From CALZFJ01 sp051878575 (lineage in GTDB: Bacteria > Bacteroidota > Bacteroidia > Bacteroidales > Muribaculaceae): 31,798 nt of DNA. This document shows positions 23,534 to 31,798 of this stretch, in pieces. Both the position numbers and the translations under genes were made by a program. Every line of letters starts with the position of its first letter. Position 1 is the stretch's first letter. The DNA is taken from the NCBI GenBank assembly GCA_051878575.1, contig JBJEKJ010000074.1:1-31798 (forward strand), written 5' to 3'. The notes beneath the pieces are model-generated. The model made no database searches. It was not told the origin of the DNA and saw nothing but the letters and a program-made list of their open reading frames with translations.

Positions 23534-25852
23534 GTGGAAGATTACCTACTGAAATTAAACGAACAGCAACGCGACGCTGTTCTGTACACCGATGGGCCCC
23601 AACTTGTGATCGCGGGCGCCGGCTCGGGAAAGACGCGGGTGCTTACCTACAAAATCGTGCACCTGTTGAGCCTCGGCTACTCGCCCTATCGCATAATGGC
23701 GCTGACGTTCACCAACAAGGCGGCACGCGAGATGAAAGAGCGCATAGCCCCACTGGTGGGTGCCGACAACGCAGCATTGCTGTGGATGGGCACTTTCCAC
23801 TCCATTTTCTCTCGCATACTGCACATCAACGCCGAGCGGATAGGCTTCAGCAATAATTTCACAATCTACGATACCGACGACTCCAAGTCGTTGATAAAAA
23901 TGATTATAAAGGACATGCATCTCGACGACAAGGACTACAAGCCCTCGTCGATACAGTCGCGTATATCAATGATGAAGAATGCCCTTATCTCTCCTTTCGA
24001 CTATGAGAACGACTCTGAGCTGCGCAAGGCCGACAACCGGGCCAACCGTCCGCACACCTTTGCCATCTACAAGGCCTATTGGAACCGCTGCCGCATAGCG
24101 GGGGCTATGGACTTCGACGACCTGCTGTTCTACACCAACATCCTGCTACGCGACAATAAGGATATCTTGCAGAAGTATCAGGATATGTTCCAATACATCC
24201 TCGTCGACGAGTATCAGGACACCAACTTTGCCCAGCACATGATTGTCTCGCAGCTGTGCCGCGAGCACCAGCACCTGTGCGTGGTGGGCGACGATGCACA
24301 AAGCATCTACTCGTTCCGCGGTGCAAACATAAGCAATATATTGAACCTCAAGAAGTTCTACCCCACCCTGCGCACATTCAAACTGGAGCAGAACTATCGC
24401 TCCACACAAAACATAATCGAAGCCGCCAACAGCCTCATAGCGAAAAACCGCCAGCAGATTCCAAAGCACATTTTCTCCAAAAACAGCAAGGGAGAGCGAG
24501 TTGCGGTGATTCAGTCCTACTCCGACTTCGAGGAGAGCTATGTGGTGGCCAACCACATCATTTCCACCAAGGCACGGCAAGGATGCACCTACAACGACTT
24601 TGCGGTGCTTTACCGCACCAATGCCCAGTCGCGTACTCTCGAGGAGGCTTTGCGCAAGCGCAACATTCCCTACACCATTTATGGCGGATTATCGTTCTAC
24701 CAACGCAAGGAGGTGAAGGATGCCATCGCATATTTCCGCCTTGCTACAAACCCCGATGATGACGAGGCCCTGCGACGCATAATCAATTACCCTACAAGGG
24801 GGATTGGCGATACCACAGTGGGAAAATTGCAGGCGGCGGCAATCAGGGGAAATGTGAGCATCTGGCATGTAGTGGCCGAGCCTGAAAAGTATGCCCTCGA
24901 CGTCAATTCGGGCACAAAGAACAAGCTGAAAAAGTTCTTCAGCCAAGTTTCGGCATACATTGAGTGTAACGAAGACGGCAAATCAGCCTACGAGCTTGCC
25001 GAGCTCATAATACGCGACACCGGCCTGATTTCCTCGCTTCAAAAGAACGATACTCCCGAGAATATAAGCAAAATCGAGAACCTCAACGAGTTGCTTAATG
25101 CGGTGCAGGAGTTTACGGCCGAGCGTGAGGAACAGGGTGAGGAGCACACCTCGCTGCTCGACTTCCTCAGTGAGATATCGCTCGACACCGACGAGGGAAA
25201 AAACTCGCCCGACGGAATGAACGTGAAACTGATGACAGCACATGCGTCGAAAGGATTGGAATTCAAGAATGTGATTATTGTGGGTGTGGAGGAGGATTTA
25301 TTTCCCGCCACAATGAGCAGCGACTCAATCTACGGCATCGAGGAGGAGCGCCGGCTGCTATATGTGGCTATTACGCGCGCCGAAACCACCTGTCTGCTCA
25401 CCTATGCCAAGCAGCGATACAAGAACGGGCAACAAAAGGAGTGCGTCATGAGCCGCTTCCTGCGCGATATCGACCCGACATTGCTCAGCACCAACGCATC
25501 GGCTGCCACAAACTTTGCGTCGCCGGCACTCCGCGACGAGCATCAAGGCACCTACCGACCCAACTCCCTTGCCGAGCATCGCAAAGCCTGGAGCGAGCAA
25601 ACCCAACGCAACAGCTACAAGGCCGCGCCTACGCCTCCTGTCGCAAGCACGTCGGCTCATGACGGCGAATTTGCCATTCACACCGTCGACGAGTTGCACG
25701 ATGGCTCCCGCATAGAGCATTCCCGATTCGGGTTCGGCACAATCGCAGCGCTCGACACCTCGGGAGCAGATGCTAAGGCTATCGTAAAATTCGATGAGAT
25801 TGGCCAAAAGGTGCTGCTGCTTAAATTCGCAAAATTCAAAATAATAGATTGA
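23534..25852 (+). CDS. UvrD/PcrA-type superfamily 1 DNA helicase
   Basis: A 772-residue ATP-dependent 3'-5' DNA helicase of the UvrD/PcrA/Rep group, acting in repair and in clearing replication blocks. Motifs in order: Q motif LNEQQRDAV (8-16), Walker A AGAGSGKT (27-34), Ia ALTFTNKAAREMKER, II YILVDEYQDTN, III GDDAQSIYSFRGAN, IV QNYRSTQNI, V MTAHASKGLEFKNVIIVGVEE and VI ERRLLYVAITRAE. The C-terminal tail ends in the PcrA-type Tudor-like segment (DGSRIEHSRFGFGTIAALDTSG to VLLLKFAKFKIID), a domain that binds RNA polymerase in PcrA. The GTG start is supported by a -7 box 29 bases upstream; no in-frame ATG precedes the Q motif. The polyamine gene follows after 7 bases, so the two are likely co-transcribed. 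Confidence 0.94.
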   Translation: MEDYLLKLNEQQRDAVLYTDGPQLVIAGAGSGKTRVLTYKIVHLLSLGYSPYRIMALTFTNKAAREMKERIAPLVGADNAALLWMGTFHSIFSRILHINAERIGFSNNFTIYDTDDSKSLIKMIIKDMHLDDKDYKPSSIQSRISMMKNALISPFDYENDSELRKADNRANRPHTFAIYKAYWNRCRIAGAMDFDDLLFYTNILLRDNKDILQKYQDMFQYILVDEYQDTNFAQHMIVSQLCREHQHLCVVGDDAQSIYSFRGANISNILNLKKFYPTLRTFKLEQNYRSTQNIIEAANSLIAKNRQQIPKHIFSKNSKGERVAVIQSYSDFEESYVVANHIISTKARQGCTYNDFAVLYRTNAQSRTLEEALRKRNIPYTIYGGLSFYQRKEVKDAIAYFRLATNPDDDEALRRIINYPTRGIGDTTVGKLQAAAIRGNVSIWHVVAEPEKYALDVNSGTKNKLKKFFSQVSAYIECNEDGKSAYELAELIIRDTGLISSLQKNDTPENISKIENLNELLNAVQEFTAEREEQGEEHTSLLDFLSEISLDTDEGKNSPDGMNVKLMTAHASKGLEFKNVIIVGVEEDLFPATMSSDSIYGIEEERRLLYVAITRAETTCLLTYAKQRYKNGQQKECVMSRFLRDIDPTLLSTNASAATNFASPALRDEHQGTYRPNSLAEHRKAWSEQTQRNSYKAAPTPPVASTSAHDGEFAIHTVDELHDGSRIEHSRFGFGTIAALDTSGADAKAIVKFDEIGQKVLLLKFAKFKIID

Positions 25853-25859
25853 CTTGATT

Positions 25860-26999
25860 ATGAATACACCTTATTATATCATATATGAGGAGCGCATAAG
25901 GCGAAACCTCGACTTGATTAAAGAAGTGAGCGAGCGAGCAAATGCCAAAATAATAATGGCCTTCAAGGCCAATGCGCTATGGAAGACGTTCCACATCTTC
26001 AGAGAATATGGAATCGCCTCAACGGCAAGCTCGCTCAACGAGATGCAACTTGCCAACGAGGAACTCGGATGCCTTGCGCACTCCTATTGCCCGGCCTACA
26101 CCGAAAGCACTATCGGGCACTACATGCATGGAAGCTCCCACATCACATTCAACTCTATAGCACAATTCAGCAGATTTGCCGACACGATTCGCGAATTTGC
26201 CTCACGGCCCGACGGACACGCAATAAGCTGCGGACTGCGCGTCAATCCGATGTGCTCGGTAGTAGACACCGACATTTACAATCCTTGCGGCAAGGGCTCT
26301 CGTTTTGGCGTTACTGCCGACAAGTTGCCCGACAAGTTGCCCGAGGGCATCGAGGGATTCCATTTCCATGCACTTTGCGAATCCGACTCACACGACCTTG
26401 AGAAGGTGCTCGACGCCGTAGAGAGCCAATTTGGGAAATACATTCCACACTTGAAGTGGCTGAACATGGGTGGCGGACACCTGATGACACGCAAGGGCTA
26501 CGACATCGACCACCTTGTGGGCCTGCTTGACGGCTTGCACAGCCGGTATCCCGACTTGGAGCTGATTCTCGAACCGGGAAGCGCTTTCACATGGCGCACC
26601 GGTGACCTGATAGCATCGGTTGTCGACGTAGTGGAGAATAGTGGCATTTCCACGATAATTGCCGACGTGTCGTTTGCCTGCCACATGCCCGATTGCCTTG
26701 AGATGCCTTATAAGCCGATTATCAGTGAGGCGCTGCCTGAGGGTACTGCAAGCCCTCACACCTATCGCATAGGCGGCAACTCATGCCTTAGTGGAGATTT
26801 CGTAGGCGACTGGGCGTTCGACCATCAGGTAAAGGAGGGCGAGAAGCTCACTTTTGAGGATATGAACCACTATACCACAGTGAAGACCAATATGTTCAAC
26901 GGAATAGGACATCCGGCTATGGTGTTGAAGCGTCTTAATGGTTCGATAGAAATCCTAAGAGAATTTAATTATCTCGATTATAAAAACAGAATGGACTAA
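25860..26999 (+). CDS. nspC: Carboxynorspermidine/carboxyspermidine decarboxylase
   Basis: A 379-residue PLP enzyme of the alanine-racemase-fold decarboxylase group; it converts carboxynorspermidine or carboxyspermidine to norspermidine or spermidine in the alternative polyamine route. PLP lysine K36 lies in MAFKANALW; other signatures are CPAYTES, GLRVNP, FHFHALCESD (167-176), LNMGGGHLMTRKGYD (GGGH at 204-207), EPGSAF (238-243) and the catalytic region ACHMPDCLEMPY (273-284). The ATG at 25860 is chosen; a TTG two codons upstream is less likely. The partner dehydrogenase is not in the window. In gut Bacteroidetes this route is associated with spermidine, so the physiological substrate is more likely carboxyspermidine. 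It sits 7 bases behind the helicase gene, a link with no obvious functional reason. Confidence 0.95.
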   Translation: MNTPYYIIYEERIRRNLDLIKEVSERANAKIIMAFKANALWKTFHIFREYGIASTASSLNEMQLANEELGCLAHSYCPAYTESTIGHYMHGSSHITFNSIAQFSRFADTIREFASRPDGHAISCGLRVNPMCSVVDTDIYNPCGKGSRFGVTADKLPDKLPEGIEGFHFHALCESDSHDLEKVLDAVESQFGKYIPHLKWLNMGGGHLMTRKGYDIDHLVGLLDGLHSRYPDLELILEPGSAFTWRTGDLIASVVDVVENSGISTIIADVSFACHMPDCLEMPYKPIISEALPEGTASPHTYRIGGNSCLSGDFVGDWAFDHQVKEGEKLTFEDMNHYTTVKTNMFNGIGHPAMVLKRLNGSIEILREFNYLDYKNRMD

Positions 27000-27004
27000 T
27001 TTTG
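26997..27004 (+). promoter_or_regulatory. Candidate -7 box of flavodiiron protein gene
   Basis: TAATTTTG overlapping the TAA stop of nspC, 45 bases before the ATG at 27050. No -33 TTTG in position. Confidence 0.4.
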
Positions 27005-27049
27005 CATTATGTTTTAGTCTAAATGAATTTTATTTAACTTCACACTGCA

Positions 27050-28237
27050 ATGAATATTTCAGAAATCAGCGACAAAATCTACTATGCAGGCGTAAACAAC
27101 CGCACTGCCGAAATTTTTGAGGAGCTGTGGCCTATACCCAATGGCGTGAGCTATAACTCATATATTGTTGTCGGCGACAAAATTGCTCTTATCGACACCG
27201 TTCCGGCCTGTTATTGCATAAAATTCCTACGACAGATTGCCGAGATCATAGGCAACAAGTGTATTGACTACCTTGTGATCAACCACATGGAGCCCGACCA
27301 CTCAGGCGCTATTGAAATTATAAAACAGCAGTTTCCCGGCATAAAGATTGTGGGCAATAATCGAACTGCCGAGATGATTCAGGGCTATTACGGCATCACC
27401 GACAATGTGACGGTGATAAAGGAGAACGACACAATCGACCTCGGCGCCGGCAAAACGCTGCGATTCATAATGACTCCCATGGTGCACTGGCCTGAGACGA
27501 TGATGACCTACGTGGAGTCTTGCCACACACTCTTCAGCGGCGACGCATTCGGTTGCTACGGCGCGCTTGGAGGTGCCGCCGTCGACTCTTTGATGGACAC
27601 AGAGATGTATATCCCTGAAATGTATCGCTACTACTCGAATATCGTTGCTAAATATGGCGTTATGGTGCAAAACGCGCTTAAAAAGCTCGCAGGCACCAAA
27701 ATCGAATACATCTGCCCCACACACGGACCGGTGTGGCATGAGCGCGCGGACGAGATAGTGACTATTTACGACCGCCTGAGCCGCTTCGATGCCGAGCAAG
27801 GCGTGGTGATTGCATATAGCTCAATGTATGGCAACACCGAGGAGCTTGTGGAGGAGATTGCCGCCGAACTTGCAAGAGCCGGAATAAGGAAAATAAGGAT
27901 ACACAACCTCTCGCATACCAACGTGTCATACGTTCTTGCCGATGTGATGCGATACAAAGGGTTGATTATCGGCGGACCGACCTATTCCAATGCACTGTTT
28001 CCAGCTGTCGACGCATTGGTGAAGGCTATAAAATTGCGTGAGCTGAAAAACCGTGCTTTTGCCTATTTCGGCTCCTACACATGGGCTCCGGCCGTCAGCA
28101 AGCGCATCGAGGCAGAGATAGAGCATCTGAAAATCGACGTGGTGGCATCGCCTTTCAATATGAAACAGGCCCCGACAGCCGACATCAGGGAGGCATGTCG
28201 CATTCTTGCACGAAATATGGCGTCGGCAATATCCTGA
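27050..28237 (+). CDS. Flavodiiron protein (FprA family A-type flavoprotein)
   Basis: A 395-residue class A flavodiiron protein that reduces O2 to water and/or NO to N2O, protecting anaerobes from oxidative or nitrosative stress in the cytosol. The N-terminal metallo-beta-lactamase-like domain (about 1-245) carries the diiron ligands: HMEPDH (79-84), H146 in PMVHWPET, D165 in FSGDAFG and H225 in CPTHGPVW. The flavodoxin domain (about 250-395) has the FMN-binding loop YSSMYGNTEELVEEI (256-270) and IIGGPTYSNALFP. All expected metal ligands are present, so it should be active. There is no fused rubredoxin or NADH oxidoreductase domain, so electrons must come from a separate donor. It is followed by a strong terminator. 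Confidence 0.95.
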   Translation: MNISEISDKIYYAGVNNRTAEIFEELWPIPNGVSYNSYIVVGDKIALIDTVPACYCIKFLRQIAEIIGNKCIDYLVINHMEPDHSGAIEIIKQQFPGIKIVGNNRTAEMIQGYYGITDNVTVIKENDTIDLGAGKTLRFIMTPMVHWPETMMTYVESCHTLFSGDAFGCYGALGGAAVDSLMDTEMYIPEMYRYYSNIVAKYGVMVQNALKKLAGTKIEYICPTHGPVWHERADEIVTIYDRLSRFDAEQGVVIAYSSMYGNTEELVEEIAAELARAGIRKIRIHNLSHTNVSYVLADVMRYKGLIIGGPTYSNALFPAVDALVKAIKLRELKNRAFAYFGSYTWAPAVSKRIEAEIEHLKIDVVASPFNMKQAPTADIREACRILARNMASAIS

Positions 28238-28258
28238 CACGCGGCCAAACTCACAAAA

Positions 28259-28300
28259 ATCCCGTTTTTCTGCCCTTGCAGATATTAAAACGGGATATTT
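28259..28300 (+). terminator. Terminator after flavodiiron protein gene
   Basis: ATCCCGTTTT (28259-28268) pairs perfectly with AAAACGGGAT (28287-28296), with an inner CTGC/GCAG pair; ATTTTC follows. It separates the flavodiiron gene from the threonine genes. Confidence 0.8.
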
Positions 28301-28334
28301 TCAATGTTTTCTCATCTTTTGGCACATTGGTATG

Positions 28335-28342
28335 TAATTTTG
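28335..28342 (+). promoter_or_regulatory. Candidate distal -7 box of thrA
   Basis: TAATTTTG, 93 bases before the thrA ATG. No TTTG at 19-21 bases upstream. Confidence 0.35.
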
Positions 28343-28404
28343 TAGTATCTTTACACCCTAAATTGATTTCACGCCAAAAAGTGATAAACTATAACTAAAA
28401 AGAC

Positions 28405-28412
28405 TAATTTTG
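28405..28412 (+). promoter_or_regulatory. Candidate proximal -7 box of thrA
   Basis: A second TAATTTTG, 23 bases before the thrA ATG, giving a leader of about 15-20 bases. No -33 TTTG in position. If this one is used there is no room for an attenuator. Confidence 0.4.
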
Positions 28413-28435
28413 TTTTTATACGACAACAATAAAGC

Positions 28436-30877
28436 ATGAAAGTATTAAAATTCGGAGGTACGTCGGTTGGCACAGTCGAGAGCCTCGGCAATGTGAAGCG
28501 TATTGTGGAGGGCTGCACCGAGAATGTGATTGTGGTGGTATCGGCCCTCGGTGGCGTTACCGACAAGCTGATTAGCACTGCAAAGCAGGCCGCAAACGGA
28601 GATTTCGACTATCTCGACAGCTACCGATATATAATCGATAGGCACAATGCCATTATCGACGGTTTGGTACCCGATGACAAGAAGCAGGAGGTGCGGGACA
28701 TAATATCGCCGCTTCTTGAGGAACTTGGCAACATTTTCAAGGGGGTGTCGCTAATCAAGGACCTCTCATGCCGCACACTCGACATCATAGTGAGCTATGG
28801 TGAGCGGCTGTCGTCGGTGATTATCAGCTATGTGATCAGCGACGCCACACACTTCGACTCCCGATGCTTCATCAAGACCGAGGCGCAATTCAACAAGCAT
28901 GTGCTCGACGTAAGCCTCACCGATAGTCTCATTCACGACACTTTCGACAATTTCACCGGGAAAGTGGCTATCGTGCCGGGATTCATCTCTACCGACCGAC
29001 GCTCGGGCGACATAACCAACCTCGGACGCGGTGGCAGCGACTACACGGCCGCAATTATCGCCGCAGCACTCGACGCCTCCCAATTGGAAATATGGACCGA
29101 CGTCGACGGGTTCATGACCGCCGACCCCAAAGTAATCCAGTCGGCCTACGTAATCGACAACCTCACCTTTATAGAGGCAATGGAGCTTTGCAACTTCGGT
29201 GCAAAGGTGATCTATCCGCCCACTATCTATCCGGTGTTCCACAAGAACATCCCAATATTGATAAAGAACACTTTCAATCCCGAGGCTCGAGGCACGCTTA
29301 TCACAGAGCGACTTCCCGAGAACGACACACGCGCAATCAAGGGCATATCGTCGATTAACGACACCTGCCTGATTACGCTCACCGGTTTCGGCATGGTAGG
29401 CGTGATAGGTATCAACTCCCGCATATTCAATGCCCTTGCCAAGCATGGGGTGAGCGTATTCCTTGTGTCGCAGGCATCATCGGAGCACAACACCTCTTTC
29501 GCAGTCAAGAACTGCGACGCCGAGATTGCCGTGGCCGTGCTGAAAGAGGAGTTTGCCGTAGAGCTCAGCACCGGCGACATCAGCGACATCACGCCCGAGA
29601 AAGACCTTGCCACGGTGGCTATCGTGGGCGAGAACATGAAGCACACCCCGGGTATTGCCGGAAAGCTCTTCAACACGCTTGGCCGCAATGGTATTAATGT
29701 GATTGCCTGCGCGCAAGGCGCATCGGAGACTAACATTTCATTCGTTATCAAGCATGAGAGCCTGCGCAAGGCTCTGAACGTAATCCACGACAGTTTTTTC
29801 TTGTCGACCACGCAAGTACTTAACCTATTTATCGTAGGAATTGGCAACGTGGGCCGCAATCTCCTTGAGCAGCTGCGCATTCAGCAGCCCAACCTGCTCA
29901 AAGAGAAGGCCCTCGAGCTTCGCGTGGTGGGAATAGCCAATTCGCACAAGTGTATCTTCGACCGCAATGGCATCGACATCAACAACTACACCGATGCCCT
30001 TGCCGCTTCCGACAAAGAGGCGTCGCCGGCCATAATATGTGAGGAAGTCGTGAAGATGAACATATTCAACTCCGTGTTTGTCGACTGCACTGCAAGCGCC
30101 GACGTGGCAGCGCTCTACGCCACTCTGCTCGACCACAATGTGAATGTGGTGGCAGCCAACAAGATAGCCGCCTCATCGTCGTTCGACAACTACAACCGTC
30201 TGAAGCAAATTGCACGGAAGCGAGACGTCAAATTCCTTTTTGAGACCAACGTTGGCGCCGGGCTGCCTATTATAGGCACCATCAACAACCTTATCAACTC
30301 GGGCGACAAGATTCTGAAAATCGAGGCGGTACTCTCGGGAACGCTGAATTTCATATTCAACGTTATCAGCCGAAGCATACCCCTGAGCCGCGCCATTGAG
30401 ATGGCAAAGGAGGAGGGATACAGCGAGCCCGACCCACGCATCGACCTGAGCGGCAAGGATGTGGTGCGCAAGCTCGTGATTCTCGCCCGTGAGGCAGGAT
30501 ATGCCGTTGAGCAGGATGATGTGGAGAAGAATCTTTTCATCCCCGATGCCTGTTTCGAAGGCGATGCAGGCGAGTTTATCAGCCATGTGAAAGAGGCTCT
30601 CGACGCCGATTTCGAGCTGAAACGCCAAAAAGCCGAGCGTGAGGATAAACATTTCCGCTTCGTAGCTTGTTTAGAGAATGGAAAGGTCTCGGTAGGATTG
30701 CAGACGGTTACGCGCAATCACCCGTTCTACTCGCTTGAAGGCAGCAACAACGTGATTCTAATCACCACCGACCGCTACAAGGAATATCCGATGGAGATCA
30801 AGGGATATGGAGCTGGCGCTGTGGTGACTGCCGCAGGCGTGTTTGCCGACATCATCAGCATAGCGAACATCCGTTAG
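28436..30877 (+). CDS. thrA: Bifunctional aspartokinase / homoserine dehydrogenase
   Basis: An 813-residue fusion that catalyses the first and third steps of the aspartate-to-threonine/methionine route. Aspartokinase (about 1-295): MKVLKFGGTSVG at the start, SYGERLSS, GRGGSDYTAA (197-206), WTDVDGFMTADP. Regulatory ACT pair (about 310-455): ITLTGFGMVGVIGINSRIF and VAIVGENMKHTPGIAGKLF, each followed by the VSQASSEHNTSF or AQGASETNISF effector segment. Homoserine dehydrogenase (about 460-813): NAD(P) loop LFIVGIGNVGRNL (464-476), ETNVGAGLPII, LSGTLNFIFN and the catalytic segment GYSEPDPRIDLSGKDVVRK. Domain order and length match E. coli ThrA, so threonine feedback inhibition is likely but not proven. 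It is 26 bases upstream of the ApgM-like gene. Confidence 0.96.
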   Translation: MKVLKFGGTSVGTVESLGNVKRIVEGCTENVIVVVSALGGVTDKLISTAKQAANGDFDYLDSYRYIIDRHNAIIDGLVPDDKKQEVRDIISPLLEELGNIFKGVSLIKDLSCRTLDIIVSYGERLSSVIISYVISDATHFDSRCFIKTEAQFNKHVLDVSLTDSLIHDTFDNFTGKVAIVPGFISTDRRSGDITNLGRGGSDYTAAIIAAALDASQLEIWTDVDGFMTADPKVIQSAYVIDNLTFIEAMELCNFGAKVIYPPTIYPVFHKNIPILIKNTFNPEARGTLITERLPENDTRAIKGISSINDTCLITLTGFGMVGVIGINSRIFNALAKHGVSVFLVSQASSEHNTSFAVKNCDAEIAVAVLKEEFAVELSTGDISDITPEKDLATVAIVGENMKHTPGIAGKLFNTLGRNGINVIACAQGASETNISFVIKHESLRKALNVIHDSFFLSTTQVLNLFIVGIGNVGRNLLEQLRIQQPNLLKEKALELRVVGIANSHKCIFDRNGIDINNYTDALAASDKEASPAIICEEVVKMNIFNSVFVDCTASADVAALYATLLDHNVNVVAANKIAASSSFDNYNRLKQIARKRDVKFLFETNVGAGLPIIGTINNLINSGDKILKIEAVLSGTLNFIFNVISRSIPLSRAIEMAKEEGYSEPDPRIDLSGKDVVRKLVILAREAGYAVEQDDVEKNLFIPDACFEGDAGEFISHVKEALDADFELKRQKAEREDKHFRFVACLENGKVSVGLQTVTRNHPFYSLEGSNNVILITTDRYKEYPMEIKGYGAGAVVTAAGVFADIISIANIR

Positions 30878-30903
30878 AACCGTATTATTGAAAACCTCAG
30901 AGA

Positions 30904-31798
30904 ATGAAATACATCATAATATTAGCCGATGGGATGGCCGACGAGCCGATAGCGGAATTGGGAGGATTGACACCTCTTGAGGCTGCATCGACTCCTGTCA
31001 TCGACCGCCTGTGCCGTGAGGGACGCTGTGGCACACTTGCCACGGTGCCCGATGGCTATGAGCCGGGTAGCGAGGTGGCTCACCTGTCGCTACTGGGCTA
31101 CGACCTGGCACAGGTGTTCGAGGGTCGTGGCTCATTAGAGGCCGCAAGCATGGGCGTCGACATTGAAAAAGGCGAACTTGCCATGCGCTGCAACATTATC
31201 TGCATCGAGAATAGAAAAATAAAGAACCACTCGGCAGGGCACATCACCGATGCCGAGGCGGCACAGCTAATCGACTTCCTTAACGAGAACCTTGCCGACG
31301 ACCGCGTGAGATTTTTCCCCGGAGTATCCTACCGCCACTTGCTAAAAATTCGCGGAGGCAATAAACATGTGCATTTCACTCCTCCTCACGATGTGCCCGG
31401 GACCCCGGCCGCCGAGGTGATGCCTTATCCTGAGCGAAAGGAAGCGGAGGCTACGGCGCAACTGATATCACAGCTTATCATACGCTCGCAGGAGATTCTG
31501 CCCGGTCATCCGGTGAACCTAAGGCGCGTGGCTGAGGGTAAGGACCCGGCCAACAGCATCTGGCCCTGGTCGGCAGGCTACAAACCGGCTATGGCCACGC
31601 TTGGCGAGAAGTTCGGAATCAAGCGCGGAGCCGTGATTTCGGCTGTCGACCTGATTCGCGGAATCGGCATTTACGCCGGGTTGGAGCCTATCGCTGTCGA
31701 TGGAGCTACGGGGCTCTACAACACCAACTATTCAGGTAAGGCGCAAGCTGCCATCGATGCCATTGCCGGCGACTATGATTTTGTGTTCCTACACATCG
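30904..31798 (+). CDS. ApgM-family alkaline-phosphatase-superfamily protein, possible homoserine kinase analogue, 3'-truncated
   Basis: An open frame of at least 298 residues, cut by the window end, of the archaeal-type cofactor-independent phosphoglycerate mutase family. It starts MKYIIILADGMADEP (metal ligand Asp9) and has the catalytic Ser56 in PGSEVAHLSLLGYD; further family segments are FEGRGSLEAASMG, CNIICIENRKIKNHSAGHI, FPGVSYRHLL, TPPHDVPGTP, NSIWPWSAGYKP and AVISAVDLIRGIGIYAGL. The C-terminal metal-binding part lies outside. The gene is 26 bases behind thrA with no terminator between, and no classical thrB is visible. In such operons this family has been annotated as a predicted functional analogue of homoserine kinase (recalled, not checked). 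Phosphoglycerate mutase activity remains the alternative. Confidence 0.9.
   Translation, partial: MKYIIILADGMADEPIAELGGLTPLEAASTPVIDRLCREGRCGTLATVPDGYEPGSEVAHLSLLGYDLAQVFEGRGSLEAASMGVDIEKGELAMRCNIICIENRKIKNHSAGHITDAEAAQLIDFLNENLADDRVRFFPGVSYRHLLKIRGGNKHVHFTPPHDVPGTPAAEVMPYPERKEAEATAQLISQLIIRSQEILPGHPVNLRRVAEGKDPANSIWPWSAGYKPAMATLGEKFGIKRGAVISAVDLIRGIGIYAGLEPIAVDGATGLYNTNYSGKAQAAIDAIAGDYDFVFLHI

Overview
The window looks like chromosomal DNA of a Bacteroidales bacterium; family Muribaculaceae is a guess from gene content and roughly 50% GC. Evidence for the phylum: promoters fit the Bacteroidetes -7 box TAnnTTTG, several with a TTTG-like -33 box 19-20 bp upstream; most starts lack Shine-Dalgarno sites; and the gene set includes DUF4301, a eukaryote-type (GT3) glycogen synthase, a carboxynorspermidine decarboxylase, and an ApgM-like gene behind a fused aspartokinase/homoserine dehydrogenase. 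I see no tRNA, rRNA, CRISPR array, insertion sequence or prophage. This is mainly a housekeeping region with a few poorly understood genes.

Layout. 1-2.1 kb: 3' part of phosphoglycerate kinase with a terminator, then a CvfB-like S1 RNA-binding protein. 2.15-4.2 kb (minus): DUF4301 followed by a membrane-anchored thioredoxin. 4.5-7.5 kb (plus): a RelA/SpoT homologue with a degraded hydrolase site, overlapping an unknown lipoprotein gene. 7.5-8.5 kb (minus): an exported M14 carboxypeptidase. 8.7-9.9 kb: rpsF-rpsR-rplI. 10.2-13.1 kb: an exported M16 zinc protease. 13.4-17.7 kb (minus): glycogen synthase then alpha-glucan phosphorylase. 17.8-21.8 kb (plus): O-acetylhomoserine sulfhydrylase, a four-LysM periplasmic-binding-fold protein and an outer-membrane beta-barrel. 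21.8-22.9 kb (minus): holA. 22.9-28.2 kb (plus): a solo HsdR-N nuclease domain, a UvrD/PcrA helicase, carboxynorspermidine decarboxylase and a flavodiiron protein. 28.4 kb to the end: thrA and an ApgM-family gene cut by the window edge.

How the genes fit together. thrA plus the ApgM-like gene look like a threonine operon in which the ApgM-like protein may supply the homoserine kinase step; metY uses the same homoserine branch for sulfur assimilation. Glycogen synthase and phosphorylase form a storage-polymer pair. holA, the nuclease domain and the helicase form a DNA-metabolism neighbourhood. Several starts were moved from upstream TTG codons to ATG codons because the TTG lies inside or next to a promoter -7 box.

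The leads most worth following are: nucleotidyltransferase-like signatures in DUF4301; the RSH with a lost HD site coupled to a lipoprotein; the LysM-binding-protein/barrel pair; the solo PD-(D/E)XK protein beside holA; and the ApgM-like putative homoserine kinase. All functional links are inferences from motifs and gene order.
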